Positions 48,985 to 58,974 of a stretch of 64,000 nucleotides of DNA are shown one piece after another. The position numbers and the translations under genes were made by a program. Every line of letters begins with the position of its first letter. Positions within the stretch are counted from its first letter, which is position 1. The DNA comes from Punica granatum (taxonomy: Eukaryota > Streptophyta > Magnoliopsida > Myrtales > Lythraceae): the NCBI RefSeq assembly GCF_007655135.1, contig NC_045128.1:4402001-4466000 (forward strand). Reading direction: 5' to 3'. Below the pieces are notes generated by a model. The model did no database searches and was not told where the DNA came from. It saw nothing but the letters and a program-made list of their open reading frames with translations.

Positions 48985-50162
48985 TTCATGCAACCATTGT
49001 GTGCTGTGGATGATTTGTAGCTGTGTTCTTGGCTACTATATTGGAATTGGTATAATGCATGGAAGCGATCATATAAGATTTCTTTGTTAAATATCTCTTT
49101 GGCTTCATCTGTGAATTTGTTCCTGGTAGAATTCTGATATTTTGGAACTGGCATGAGGGAATGGCCAAGTAAGATTTTTTTTGTTAAATATCTCACTGTT
49201 TTATATTTTATAAATCCAACTAGTCATGTAGCCCGTATTTAATTTGCATTTTTCATATTTTAGTTTATTTTTGTAAATTCAATTTTTAAAATTAGATTTT
49301 GTGCTCTCTGTACTGTTGGTACAATATTTTAATTATCGAGTCTTATTATAATGTCTACTCTTTCTTGATTTGTTAATACTATCATATAATTACGGGATCC
49401 AAGCGAAAAGTACTTTTAACATGGTCTTTTAATTGTTTTGGCAACGTATGAATCAAAATATGAGTGATGCAAATTAAATTTAGCAGTTTTGTTGTACTAG
49501 ACATTTGCCCTCCTTTATAACCGAAAAAATTTAGTAAAAGATTAAATAATTAAAATTATCGCTTAAAGTGAACTTTGCAAATTATTGTTTAATATTAATA
49601 AATTAATTTAAAAAGAAACTAAAAAATTGAGTAAATTTCATTAAAAATTTGAATGTTCTCAGGTCATTTGGCGAGACTCACCACCGCTCTGTTTTATATT
49701 ATACTAGTCATTGACCCCTTACATTTTACCGGTCTGAAAAGACGTTTTGCATAAAAATTTAATTTAGAATGCTCTTGCAAAATAAATATACAGTGTCTAT
49801 AAGAATATTTAAATATGTATAGTCACCCAAATGCAGTAATATTATCTTCATCTAACGACCGATACTAAGCCACCGGAATTCAAAAAAAGAACAGCCGATA
49901 CTCCTTTTTCGTTATTAATAAAATCAAATTTTAGACGGAACTCGGAACTATAAATATATGACGGGTGCCAAACATAGGAAACTCCGACATTAATCAATGC
50001 ACTTATTCTCAATGACTTCAGCGTATCTCAATATTCCTTGACAAGTTAACCTAACTTTTATCAAAGGAAGCAGCAAACTGATGGAACTCCTCAGAAAAGT
50101 TTCCTTGTCAGAAGTCAACAATAAGAAAAGTGGTTACTTTAAAAAAAAAAATGAGCACAAAC

Positions 50163-50605
50163 TTTTCGCATTTTAATAATTCTAGAACGAATTTTTTTCC
50201 TTAACTTAAAAATATATAAACATTCGATTCGATAACAATTCTAGTATGACTTCAAATTTTTCGTTAATTTGGAAGGAATCGAGGCTACGGAGGGCGCTGG
50301 CGACCCTTGTCAGGGGGAAGGGGGTGATGGCCAGGGTTGTGACTCTACTCGCTGAAATCGAGAGAATCTCCAATTTGAGAGTTCTCTCGATTCCGGGGGG
50401 TGGGGGCCTAGATTCCACCCCCCACCACCCGATTGGGGTCACCAGCGCCCTCCCCTTAATTGGGGTTATCGGTGCCTCAGTGGTTTCGATTCCATCTAAA
50501 TTAACGGAAAATTTGATGCCGTGCTAAAATTGTTATTAAATCGAAAGTTTGTGTATTTTTAGGTTAAGGAAAAAAGTATGTGCTAAAATTATTAAAATGT
50601 GAAAA
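50163..50605. mobile_element. MITE with about 120-bp inverted arms and GC-rich core
   Basis: The left arm TTTTCGCATTTTAATAATTC and the inverse of the right arm (TTTTCACATTTTAATAATTT) begin a pairing of about 120 bp that includes TTTTTTCCTTAAC.TAAAAATA and ATAACAATT.TAG. The core (50.28-50.49 kb) is markedly GC-rich and has its own palindrome (AATCGAGAGAATCTCC / GAGAGTTCTCTCGATT). No exact target duplication was seen. Confidence 0.7.
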
Positions 50606-50810
50606 TTTTATATTTTTTTAATTATTAACCCTGAGAAAAATTTCTCGCATACTTCTTCGAGCGATACTTTCATTTCATAATATACTATCCTGTTTCTGCA
50701 GTAACTTGTTCATAGAGCAAATGACGAATGTACTATATATGTTGTTATCACTAACTCAAGGAGACCGAAAGAAAAATACTGTGTAGTTTTCAGGCAATCA
50801 TAAAATCTTA

Positions 50811-51070
50811 CGGGCCGTTTGGATTCGGAGTTAAAGTCAACGAAACTTTAACTTTAACTGAGGAAGAAAACAAGGGTTTGTGGGCCCACCAATTTGACTT
50901 TAAATAAAATAAATGGATGTAGTAGATAATTGTGTATAATGAGATTGTGTGTTTGAATAAGATATGGGACCCACCAGTTTGACTTTTCAAATGTGTGTTT
51001 TGTTGTGTAGTGTAGAGTTAAAGTTAAAGTTAAAATCATGGTGATTTTAACTTCGAATCCAAACAGGGAC
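50811..51070. mobile_element. MITE with GTTTGGATTC termini
   Basis: The left end GGGCCGTTTGGATTCGGAGT and the inverse of the right end (GTCCCTGTTTGGATTCGAAG) pair, and both are followed by TTAAAGT..., AACTTTAACTTTAACT-type repeats. Inner GGGCCCACCA and GGGACCCACCA are direct repeats. This matches a very common plant MITE type; the target duplication is unresolved. Confidence 0.65.
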
Positions 51071-51784
51071 TGTGTTATATCACTCGCACGTCGACTTTCG
51101 CGAAGGCCCGGTGATTTTCCTGGTCCCTGAGTCCCTTTCCACTAAATAGGCATATTCTAAAAGCCATAGCACTAGATGAATGCCCGAGAAAACCTACCTA
51201 AATTCTTTCAATATAGTTAGAAAAGTATATCACATACGGAAAGAAAGTAACAAACGCGAGCCACAAATGAGTAAAGACAAGATGACCAAGTAACTATCAG
51301 GGATAAGATATGAAAAATATTGCCAGTCAAGTATACATGTCAGCAGAAACAATAGGACGACAAACATTAGGATGGCTTTACCATGTGATGTGATGCAGAA
51401 ACAGCATGCTTGAAACTCTGATATCGTTTTGGGACGTTATTTGGTTGAACGGAACGGGAATTACTATTTATCAATGTTTGATTAATTTGGACAGACAGAG
51501 AAATATAATAAATATAATAAAGTTATTATGTATAATTACGGTATGCGTCTATGATAGTAATCCTCTCCTAGCCAAAGGAGAGTGCACAGTGCACACACAA
51601 ACGATAATGCTATGCCATTTTTCTTTTATACGGTAATAAGATTACATGTATCCTCTACTAAGTAGGTTGAGACCAATTTTGTTTTGACATCGGTTTATTA
51701 CAAATACACAATAATAAGATCACTAGCTATCACACTATAACCCGCGGTACCGGGTTAATTATTTTGATCTCAAAGGACAACAAG

Positions 51785-52466
51785 CTAGCAGCTTGGTTTC
51801 AGGGTACGAGTCATCATATTCATGAATTCATCCATGTTGATGCATCCATCCCCGTCGGAGTCCACCTCTCGGACCATCTTCCGGCAGGAATCTAAGCTGC
51901 ACTTCTCTCCCAGCCTCTTCATCACGTCCCACAGCTCTTCCGCGCTTATCTTTCCATCGCCTGTCAACAGATATCAACGGTATGTAAGTACCCTATACAT
52001 ATACTAGAGCATGTATCATATTTACAATGATATAAGATTCTTTTGAGCGGTTATCATCATTACCATCCAAGTCGTACATATTGAAGGCACCCTCGATGTC
52101 CGACGACTTGATCCCGCCACCAACGTTCTGCATCTCCATGAACTCCTTGAAGTCGATGGATCCATCCCCATCAGAATCAGCCATCCGAAATGCCTTTACC
52201 AGCTCCTGGTCCTTAGCCTCTTTGCCAAGAAGAGTCCGAGCCGCTGACTTGTACTCCTCCATCGATATCCTCCCATCTCTGTTGGAGTCGAACTTGTCAA
52301 ACACCCGCTTCATCTCCTCTGCATTCGGCTGGTAAACTTTTTGGTAGCTGGTAGCAGATCTCAGGCTCGGTCTGTCCTTGGCCGATGGCATGCTCGGCAG
52401 TTTGGATTGCTTGCGGGAGACCTTCCTCGAGAGACTGTATTGGAAATCAAGACTGAGCCTCGACAT
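51785..52466 (-). CDS. Calmodulin-like protein, four EF-hands (copy 2)
   Basis: On the minus strand exon 1 is 52466-52064 and exon 2 is 51960-51785, giving 192 residues, the same lengths and intron place as copy 1. All four calcium loops are complete (60-71, 97-108, 132-143, 168-179); the third is restored by splicing to DLDGDGKISAEE. Differences from copy 1 are mostly conservative, e.g. DSDGDGSIDFKE in loop 2 and DSDGDGCINMDE in loop 4, and the tail ends TLKPSC rather than TLKLSR. An in-frame ATG nine codons upstream (52493) would add MPLGTVYKS. I chose 52466 because copy 1 has no ATG at the upstream place and its MSR start aligns here. Copy 2 looks intact and functional. Confidence 0.92.
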
Positions 52467-52546
52467 GCTTTTGTATACAGTACCTAGAGGCATTGATGTT
52501 ATGTAGTTTGGTCTACGTATGGCAAGTTCAGATTATTGCCCTCCGC

Positions 52547-52554
52547 TATATATA
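52547..52554 (-). promoter_or_regulatory. TATA box of CML copy 2
   Basis: TATATATA lies 81 bp upstream of the chosen ATG, aligned with the one in copy 1. Confidence 0.5.
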
Positions 52555-53596
52555 GTCCTTAACTAGAATCTCATACTACAACGGGCTCAAGTCAATAGAG
52601 CTTTCCATGATGGACTTTACTTATAATGTAGAAATTTAAAATCCGTAGATTTTCAAATCAAGTCAACATCTGAACGGGATTAATCTCGGCTAATAAATAA
52701 AGGATACATAGTTTTACTAAAGAAAAAAAGAGAATGTCACGTAAGGAAGAGAGTGGGGAATAAAGGGGAGGAGACAGCACAAGTGAATTTTAATCATGGT
52801 AGATGCTGCATGATGTTATACATTTTCCGAATATTTCACTATACATAGCTACCTAAACTTTTAGGATATACACACACATTTATTTACGCACATGAAATGT
52901 TTGGCCAATTAGTTGGAAAATTGGCCATTCTTGATAATTAAAAAAAAAACCAAGTATCTGACATAAAATGTTGAACTAAAGAGAAACGTGAGAGAATATT
53001 TTCTTTGCATTAATTTGCTCTTTGTGGTTTTAAATGGTGGGAAGCCATTAAAGGGTAGGAACAAGTTCGATCGAGGACGGCAATGATGCATCTTAAAATT
53101 AGGTGGATGATGATACATCTCAATCGATGATACGTCTCCGAAGGAATTACATTTACTTCAGTGGATAATCAAATTTTTTGACTGAATAGCCAAAATATAT
53201 GTAAATAATATACTATATATATTCTCCGCGTACCATTATATGATAGACGTAAACATTCTTCATACCATAGAATCTTCTTTACGCAGAAATATTCTTCTCA
53301 TCTCTTATAAAGTGAAAGCAACTTTGGGAAGCTTTTGAAGGGTGAGAGCCAATCGAAATGGAAAAATCTACCCAGCCTATGAATTGCCGTGTGCGCCCTC
53401 CAGTTTGATGTTTTCGAATTACCTCCGAGCATCCCGCGGCTGCATCAAAGGTGCACGTACGCACGAGGAATTGAGTCTAGTCCAGTTTGTATGAATATAG
53501 CGATGGATAGGTTCGCGATCAAGAGAGCTTATACAATTTGGATATTCCATTAAATGAATATATATTTGAACAGTAGATTCTTTATTCTAAGGACTA

Positions 53597-53785
53597 ACAT
53601 GAACAAATTCAAGGGGTTAGGCGTCTGTTTCTTATAGCAAGGTCTCGGGTTTGATTTTTGTAAATGGAGAAAATTCTTGTTAGGAGAATTTTATCCCTTT
53701 AGTGGGCTGTCTTGCTCAAATAAAATTAGTTGGGGGCTGTTGGATTTTAGAATACTTGCGTACAGATCGTAAAAAAAAAAAAAAT
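53597..53785 (+). mobile_element. tRNA-derived SINE with poly(A) tail
   Basis: A box A-like GGGGTTAGGCGTCTGTTTC and a box B-like GGTCTCGGGTTTGATTT are followed by a body and a run of about 14 A (53771-53784). Head and body blocks (ATTCAAG, AAGGT.TCG.GTT, TGTAAATGGAGAAAA against TGTGAATGAAAAAAA) match the element at 34.03 kb. No clean target duplication was found. Confidence 0.6.
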
Positions 53786-53924
53786 ATAGTTTCACTGCGA
53801 AATTCCTTCAACCAAAAGAAATAATCAAATAGGACATACTATTTATTCGAATGGATAAGACAGTTCTGTATGCTCATTGTAATTGATATTCTGTAATGAA
53901 CGAGGCAAGAGAATTCATATTTTT

Positions 53925-54002
53925 GGCCCATTGGTGGTGGGCCTCAGTATTTTTAGCTGGGCCGGTGCGGCCCATATAAGGCCCAAATTAAGAATCGGCC
54001 CA
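53925..54002. promoter_or_regulatory. Cluster of site II (GGCCCA/TGGGCC) elements
   Basis: GGCCCA or its inverse TGGGCC occurs six times, at 53925, 53938, 53958, 53969, 53980 and 53997. In plants such site II elements, bound by TCP factors, are enriched in promoters of housekeeping and ribosomal or organellar genes. The cluster lies 325-400 bp upstream of the gene starting at 54326 and may belong to its promoter. Confidence 0.55.
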
Positions 54003-54114
54003 GAAAGCAGCCCATACCCCGGTTGAGCGCGGTTACTTGCCACTTGGCAAATCCCCCGCGCTCTCATAAGATATCTTCTGCTTTAAACTTTAAAAGCATA
54101 TTTATCTTTGCGAA

Positions 54115-54207
54115 GACCATATTTATCTTTACGAAGATTGTGCTTTAGAGATTAATCTTTAGGAAGACCATATTTATCTTTACGAAGATTGTGCTTTAGA
54201 GATTAAT
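54115..54207 (+). repeat. 51-bp tandem repeat in a promoter region
   Basis: GACCATATTTATCTTTACGA and the following AGATTGTGCTTTAGAGATTA occur twice at a period of 51 bp (GACCAT at 54115 and 54166). A shorter diverged part-copy (CATATTTATCTTTGCGAAGA) precedes them. The array ends about 120 bp before the start codon of the 54.3-kb gene. Confidence 0.85.
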
Positions 54208-54325
54208 TATATATAATAATCTTCTATGTGGGTGTATATATCCGGATACTGGTCCCGTAAGGCAATCTGCTTAATAGTTTCGTTGATTTCATAACTCCAC
54301 CAGTGTTACCTCTCCTCCTTCTTCA

Positions 54326-55348
54326 ATGGAGATGATCGCTCGTGGCTCGAAGCGGCCAGGCTTGGAGTTATCTCCAGACCCAAGAAACCCCAAGCGAAGG
54401 CGCGTTGAGCTAGATGTCTGTCTGGACGAGTCTGGTTTCAAGCGGGACTGCTCTACACTATATCTTCATGATGTTGCAAATGGCACCGAGTCACCCGCTC
54501 ACCCCCAGATCATATGTATATCCAATGACGACAAAGATGGCAGCGGTGGCGGTAATGCGGCAAGACCAGAGGGGAACAAAGATTTCAAGCTTTTCGGCGT
54601 TGTTTTGAGGGTTGAAGATACGATGGAGAAACCACGATCTCAACCTCAGGTTGATAGGACCAAGCCACCCGATCACCTAGAGACTATATGCAACGGAGAA
54701 TGTGGTCGTAAAACTGGAAACCAATACTATGAACCGCTCTTCACTCTTTTAAAGACCAAAGATCAGACGGAGGAATCCCGATCGTCCCTGAGGTTTCAAT
54801 CAAAAGAACCAGAATCGTTCGTTGAAATTGATTTTATGGGATTAAAGCCACAGCCCTTCTTGGAGTTTGATTTTCTCCGAAGGTTTCAATCGGAAGAACA
54901 GGAACCGATTGTTGAAATTAATTTTCTCGGACTAAAGCCAGAACCACAACCGTTGGGTGAAATTGATTTCTTGGGATTAAAGCGAAAGCCCTTCGCTGAG
55001 TTTGATTTTCTTGGATTAAAGCCAGATCCCTTATCGGTGCTTTGCCCTACTTGTTACGTGCCCTCACGTAGATTCCACGATTACTACGGGCTTGCAGAAG
55101 TCGGTGTGATGAAGTTGGACTCTCGCCTTGTTTTTCCAACGGATATTGATCCCAATGTTGCAGCAACACCAGCCGCTTCGACGTATTCATCCAACAAGAA
55201 TACAGTCCATCGGGAGGAAGTGGTCCGAACTATTCCGGTAGGGATGGAGACGAGCGAATCAAGGATGCCCAAGATCGAGCCATGGGGCATGGAAGGGCAA
55301 GGCGATAACTTCAGCCATATGAGACAATATGATCGGTTAGTTTGTTGA
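54326..55348 (+). CDS. Unknown protein with repeated DFLGLK motifs
   Basis: I do not recognise this gene. It is an intronless frame of 340 residues, much longer than other unexplained frames in the window. A likely nuclear signal, PKRRR, is at 22-26, followed by a charged, low-complexity region. Residues 156-236 hold a repeat: RFQS(K/E)E..(E).(V)EI(D/N)F(M/L)GLKP, seen at 156-175 and 186-205, then EIDFLGLKRKP (212-222) and EFDFLGLKPDP (225-235). The short core (E/I/F)DFLGL recalls the N-terminal DFLGL motif of some JAZ/TIFY jasmonate repressors, but no TIFY or Jas domain is present. A CPTC pair follows at about 240. Upstream DNA has site II elements and a 51-bp tandem repeat. The end could differ if the GT at about 55,337 is a splice donor. 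Function unknown; coding status likely but unproven. Confidence 0.7.
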   Translation: MEMIARGSKRPGLELSPDPRNPKRRRVELDVCLDESGFKRDCSTLYLHDVANGTESPAHPQIICISNDDKDGSGGGNAARPEGNKDFKLFGVVLRVEDTMEKPRSQPQVDRTKPPDHLETICNGECGRKTGNQYYEPLFTLLKTKDQTEESRSSLRFQSKEPESFVEIDFMGLKPQPFLEFDFLRRFQSEEQEPIVEINFLGLKPEPQPLGEIDFLGLKRKPFAEFDFLGLKPDPLSVLCPTCYVPSRRFHDYYGLAEVGVMKLDSRLVFPTDIDPNVAATPAASTYSSNKNTVHREEVVRTIPVGMETSESRMPKIEPWGMEGQGDNFSHMRQYDRLVC

Positions 55349-57224
55349 TGTTGTTGACAAGCAAAACTCCATCTTATGCTTTTGTTATTTCTGTCAGTCG
55401 GGTCGAGTTCACAACATCGATGAGCTCAATTAATTACTATTACTATTAGTTGAGTTTAATCCTGATTAGAGTACGTGAGTTGCAATCGCCGAGGAAAGTA
55501 TTATTTATAGGGGATGGAGAAAAACATTTATATTATCCAGTCTTTAGATTTATGCAGAGAAATTCTTCTGATCTGTGTTGAAATAGATGGAATGGAACAT
55601 CTGAATATACAATGCCAAAAAACAAGAAAATAACACCAATTAACGCTAATCAATCAACCATACACGGAGATATCTATATCTATATTTATACCTTTTTCTT
55701 TTATACTTATAAGTTAGAGGAGAATTCTAAAAGTGACCTCTCCATTACTTAACATGCGTTGACCCATTATTGATTAACTAGTCTTCTTGCCCGGACGTTG
55801 CGCAATCCTTTATTTTTATCTCTTTTAGTTAATATTTTGTATATTTAAGAAATATAACCAATAGTTTTTCAGTTGATACTTGTTAAATTGTACTTATGAA
55901 CTTACTACTAATGATGGAGAGCAAGTAATATGTGAGAAAGTTAAGAATACGTTTGAATTAATGTGATAGATTATGATAAGCCTTACTTCTTTTTCTATTA
56001 TATTTTATGTATAATTAATTAATTATAAATATATAATAGTACTATTACACTTACCAAATAACGTAATAGTTGTATTGTAGACCCAAATTCATGAATATCT
56101 AAGAGATAAAAATAAAATCCTACATACATTACATTTATTTCAAATATTATATATATATATATATTGATTATCGGAATATTTGCATATCTATATATGTAAT
56201 AATAATGATGAAAATACGAATAGATTATCCATAACGTATTGAGGATTTATAAAAGGATAAATTATGTATATGTTCTTATTAGTTTACTTCAAAGTATTTT
56301 ATATTCTTCAAATCTTCCTCAATTTATACATTATAAAGCTAAACTATGAATAAGAGTCTTAGAAGAACAGGGTATGCATATAATTTATATATTTATATTT
56401 TATTAAATTTCACTTGTTTATGCTTATGCATTTCTTTTAACTAAAGACATTGTCACTGAAAAAAATTGTGTTTATGTCACCAAAAAAATTATTACTTGAA
56501 ATATGACATGCTTTCTTGTTGCAGGAAGCCAAACTAATACATATATATATATATATATATAGATAGATAGATAGATAGGTTATGGATATTTTTATAAGAT
56601 TGTTTGAATTTAAATAAATTTGATAAAATTTTATGTAGGGCATTCAATAAGGACAACAAAAGAGAATCAATTATGGAGGCAATATCTCATCCAAGACGCT
56701 TATGTGGCATGTTCTCATTAAATAATGGAAGACTCTCGTCGCACGATACCTAGGAGTCTGAATTAAATACCTATAATAGAATACTCACTCTTTCTCTCTC
56801 TCTCTTTTTTATCCTTCAAAAGTTTCTCCATATTATTTTTCATCTTTATGTCTTAACTTCCCAAGAAATATTTTTCCTTTCAAAAGTTCACAAAAGCTCT
56901 ATTTATAATATCTTACTCAACAAGTTGTTTTACTTTTAGTCTAATCTACATCAATTTGAATGATGTCTATTTCCATATTTTCTTTAACTTTCTACTTATT
57001 TTTAAAAGTACTTTTAATTCATTCGATGTTTTTTAATTCTCAAATATCATAATATAGTTCCAATATATAATAATTTGAATTATGAAGGAATATTAGTGGA
57101 GTTCATATTAGAAATAATCAAATGTAGCATATCCAAGAATGCTAAAATAATTTCAAACTTAAAATAACATAACCAGTTTCGGATATTGTTTTATCATGAA
57201 ATTAATCTGTGACAATGCCCCCGA

Positions 57225-57256
<32 letters not shown>

Positions 57257-58974
57257 CGAGCAGGGAAAATTTTAATATGATTTCATGTCGCCGTGACACA
57301 CTTAGTACTTTAGATCAAACTATTTTAGTTAAAGTAATTAGCACTTTTTCCATTTGTGATGGATTATACAAAATATTAAATACTTTAATCGTAATACTAA
57401 ACACTTAAATCGAAAATAGAAGTAAAAAACACGATTACTAAAAATACTAAATAGTTGAACCGAAATACTAAACGCTTGAACTGAAAGTACTAAACGTATT
57501 ACAATGATTTTGCTATGAAAGTAGAAATATCTAGCATCAGAGACCGAACTTTTGAGTATTTTAATGTTAATAGTTCCTAATTTTTGAGATTTTGCAAAAA
57601 AATACTATCTCTTTATCATCCCTCTCAGATATTTCCTCTTTTTTGCAGTCTCACCCCTCTCTCTATTAATTAACAATACTTTTATTCAAACTTTTTCTAT
57701 TCAATCAGTTATTCTACTGTTAGTATTTATTTATTTATTTTAATTACATTGTAAAAGGTGATTCATTATAAATATTATACTTTTATTTTTTTTATCAATG
57801 GTAATTGAATGACTTAAAATAAATCGATAACTAAATTTATAGAGATTTTGCATCAAATCAATAAATTAACAAAAATATTATTTATTAAAAATTTCCCGCA
57901 CATAGGGTGGGTACTCGTTTAAGTATTTATATAATATCATTGGAATAGATCATATTTTGATTTTTCAGAAACAAATTAAGCATATTTCTTATAGGTATAA
58001 TTTTCTATCTACACAATATTTTGCATGATAAATTATAGATGTTAGTTATCAAATATAAATTGTGATCGATTTGACTCTAAAAGAATATTGCTAGTTATAT
58101 AAAAGCAAAAATATATAATATAATATATAAAGGCCGATACGTGGTTGCGCCATAATACTAAATTTTACAATCTCAGCTCATTGTTAATCGTCTTTTTTGG
58201 TTGTATTTCATGATTGTCAAGATCGTGATTTTATCTAAAATCATAAGTGATCTCGAGATTGAGGCCAATCATATTAAATATCGTAAGCTCTTATATGTAA
58301 TTGAAAAGCACATAAGGAAATATAAATGGATACTTTTCTATTAATTTGTCACTCGCAATTCTTGGTCAAAATTCAAAAATCCTTTGTCACAGATTCGTAT
58401 TAGCACAAGATAGTTGATCGTTTTAGGCTCATGAATCATTTTCATTCATGAAAGAAAAATAATACTGTGAAATCTTTATAAAATTGAACGGCCGAAACCA
58501 TGGACAAGGCTCGAGCCTAAATTTTGAAAAAGGACACATGGGATTTAGTTGGATCGTAACGATCTTACGATCCTACATGCGATCCTGCCCTGATCTACAC
58601 TTTGTATCTTTTATCAATGCCGGATCCACGTCCGGTTGCAAGTGATAGTACGATAGAAACATGAAAAAGACTTCTTCATCCCTGAATAAACAGTAAGTAT
58701 TTTCTTGAAAAATAAGAACATTTCCTAATTAACAAATATATATATTTAAAAGAAAAAAGACCTTAAAAAATTGTCGACAAAAATCAAATCAGTTTCGTAG
58801 ATCAAATCAAATCTATAAAGTCCCCTTTTTCGTGGAAGAGAAACAGAGGAATCTTTGTAGTGTTCCTTCGTTTGATTGGTCATATGCAATCGCAGACCAG
58901 ACTGTCCATGTCCGAATCTTTGTTGGTTTGCTCAGTCATTGTCGTTGACCTTCATCAAGTCTTTGCAAAATTCT
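55349..58974. other. AT-rich spacer
   Basis: No gene, RNA or clear mobile element recognised. Several TA microsatellites (about 56.14, 56.54 and 57.23 kb) and an (ATAG)n run at 56.56 kb. The last 150 bp are the presumed leader of the PPR gene. Confidence 0.55.

Larger units (their letters stand above)
46961..50162. other. Spacer between CML copies
   Basis: Contains a DUF295-like pseudogene and a LINE fragment (both listed). Otherwise AT-rich, with a short AAT/AAC-rich stretch at 47.34-47.39 kb, and no intact gene. Confidence 0.5.
51440..53430. repeat. Segmental duplication, unit 2 (CML gene plus flanks)
   Basis: Second copy of the unit at 45.0-46.96 kb, in the same orientation. Coding parts are nearly identical; introns, promoter and downstream flank are alignable but diverged, with small insertions and deletions. 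Borders are approximate. Confidence 0.8.

Noticed and set aside
55337..55348. Possible splice donor (CG/GTTAG) at the end of the unknown gene
   Set aside because: No matching downstream exon was recognisable, so the single-exon model was kept.
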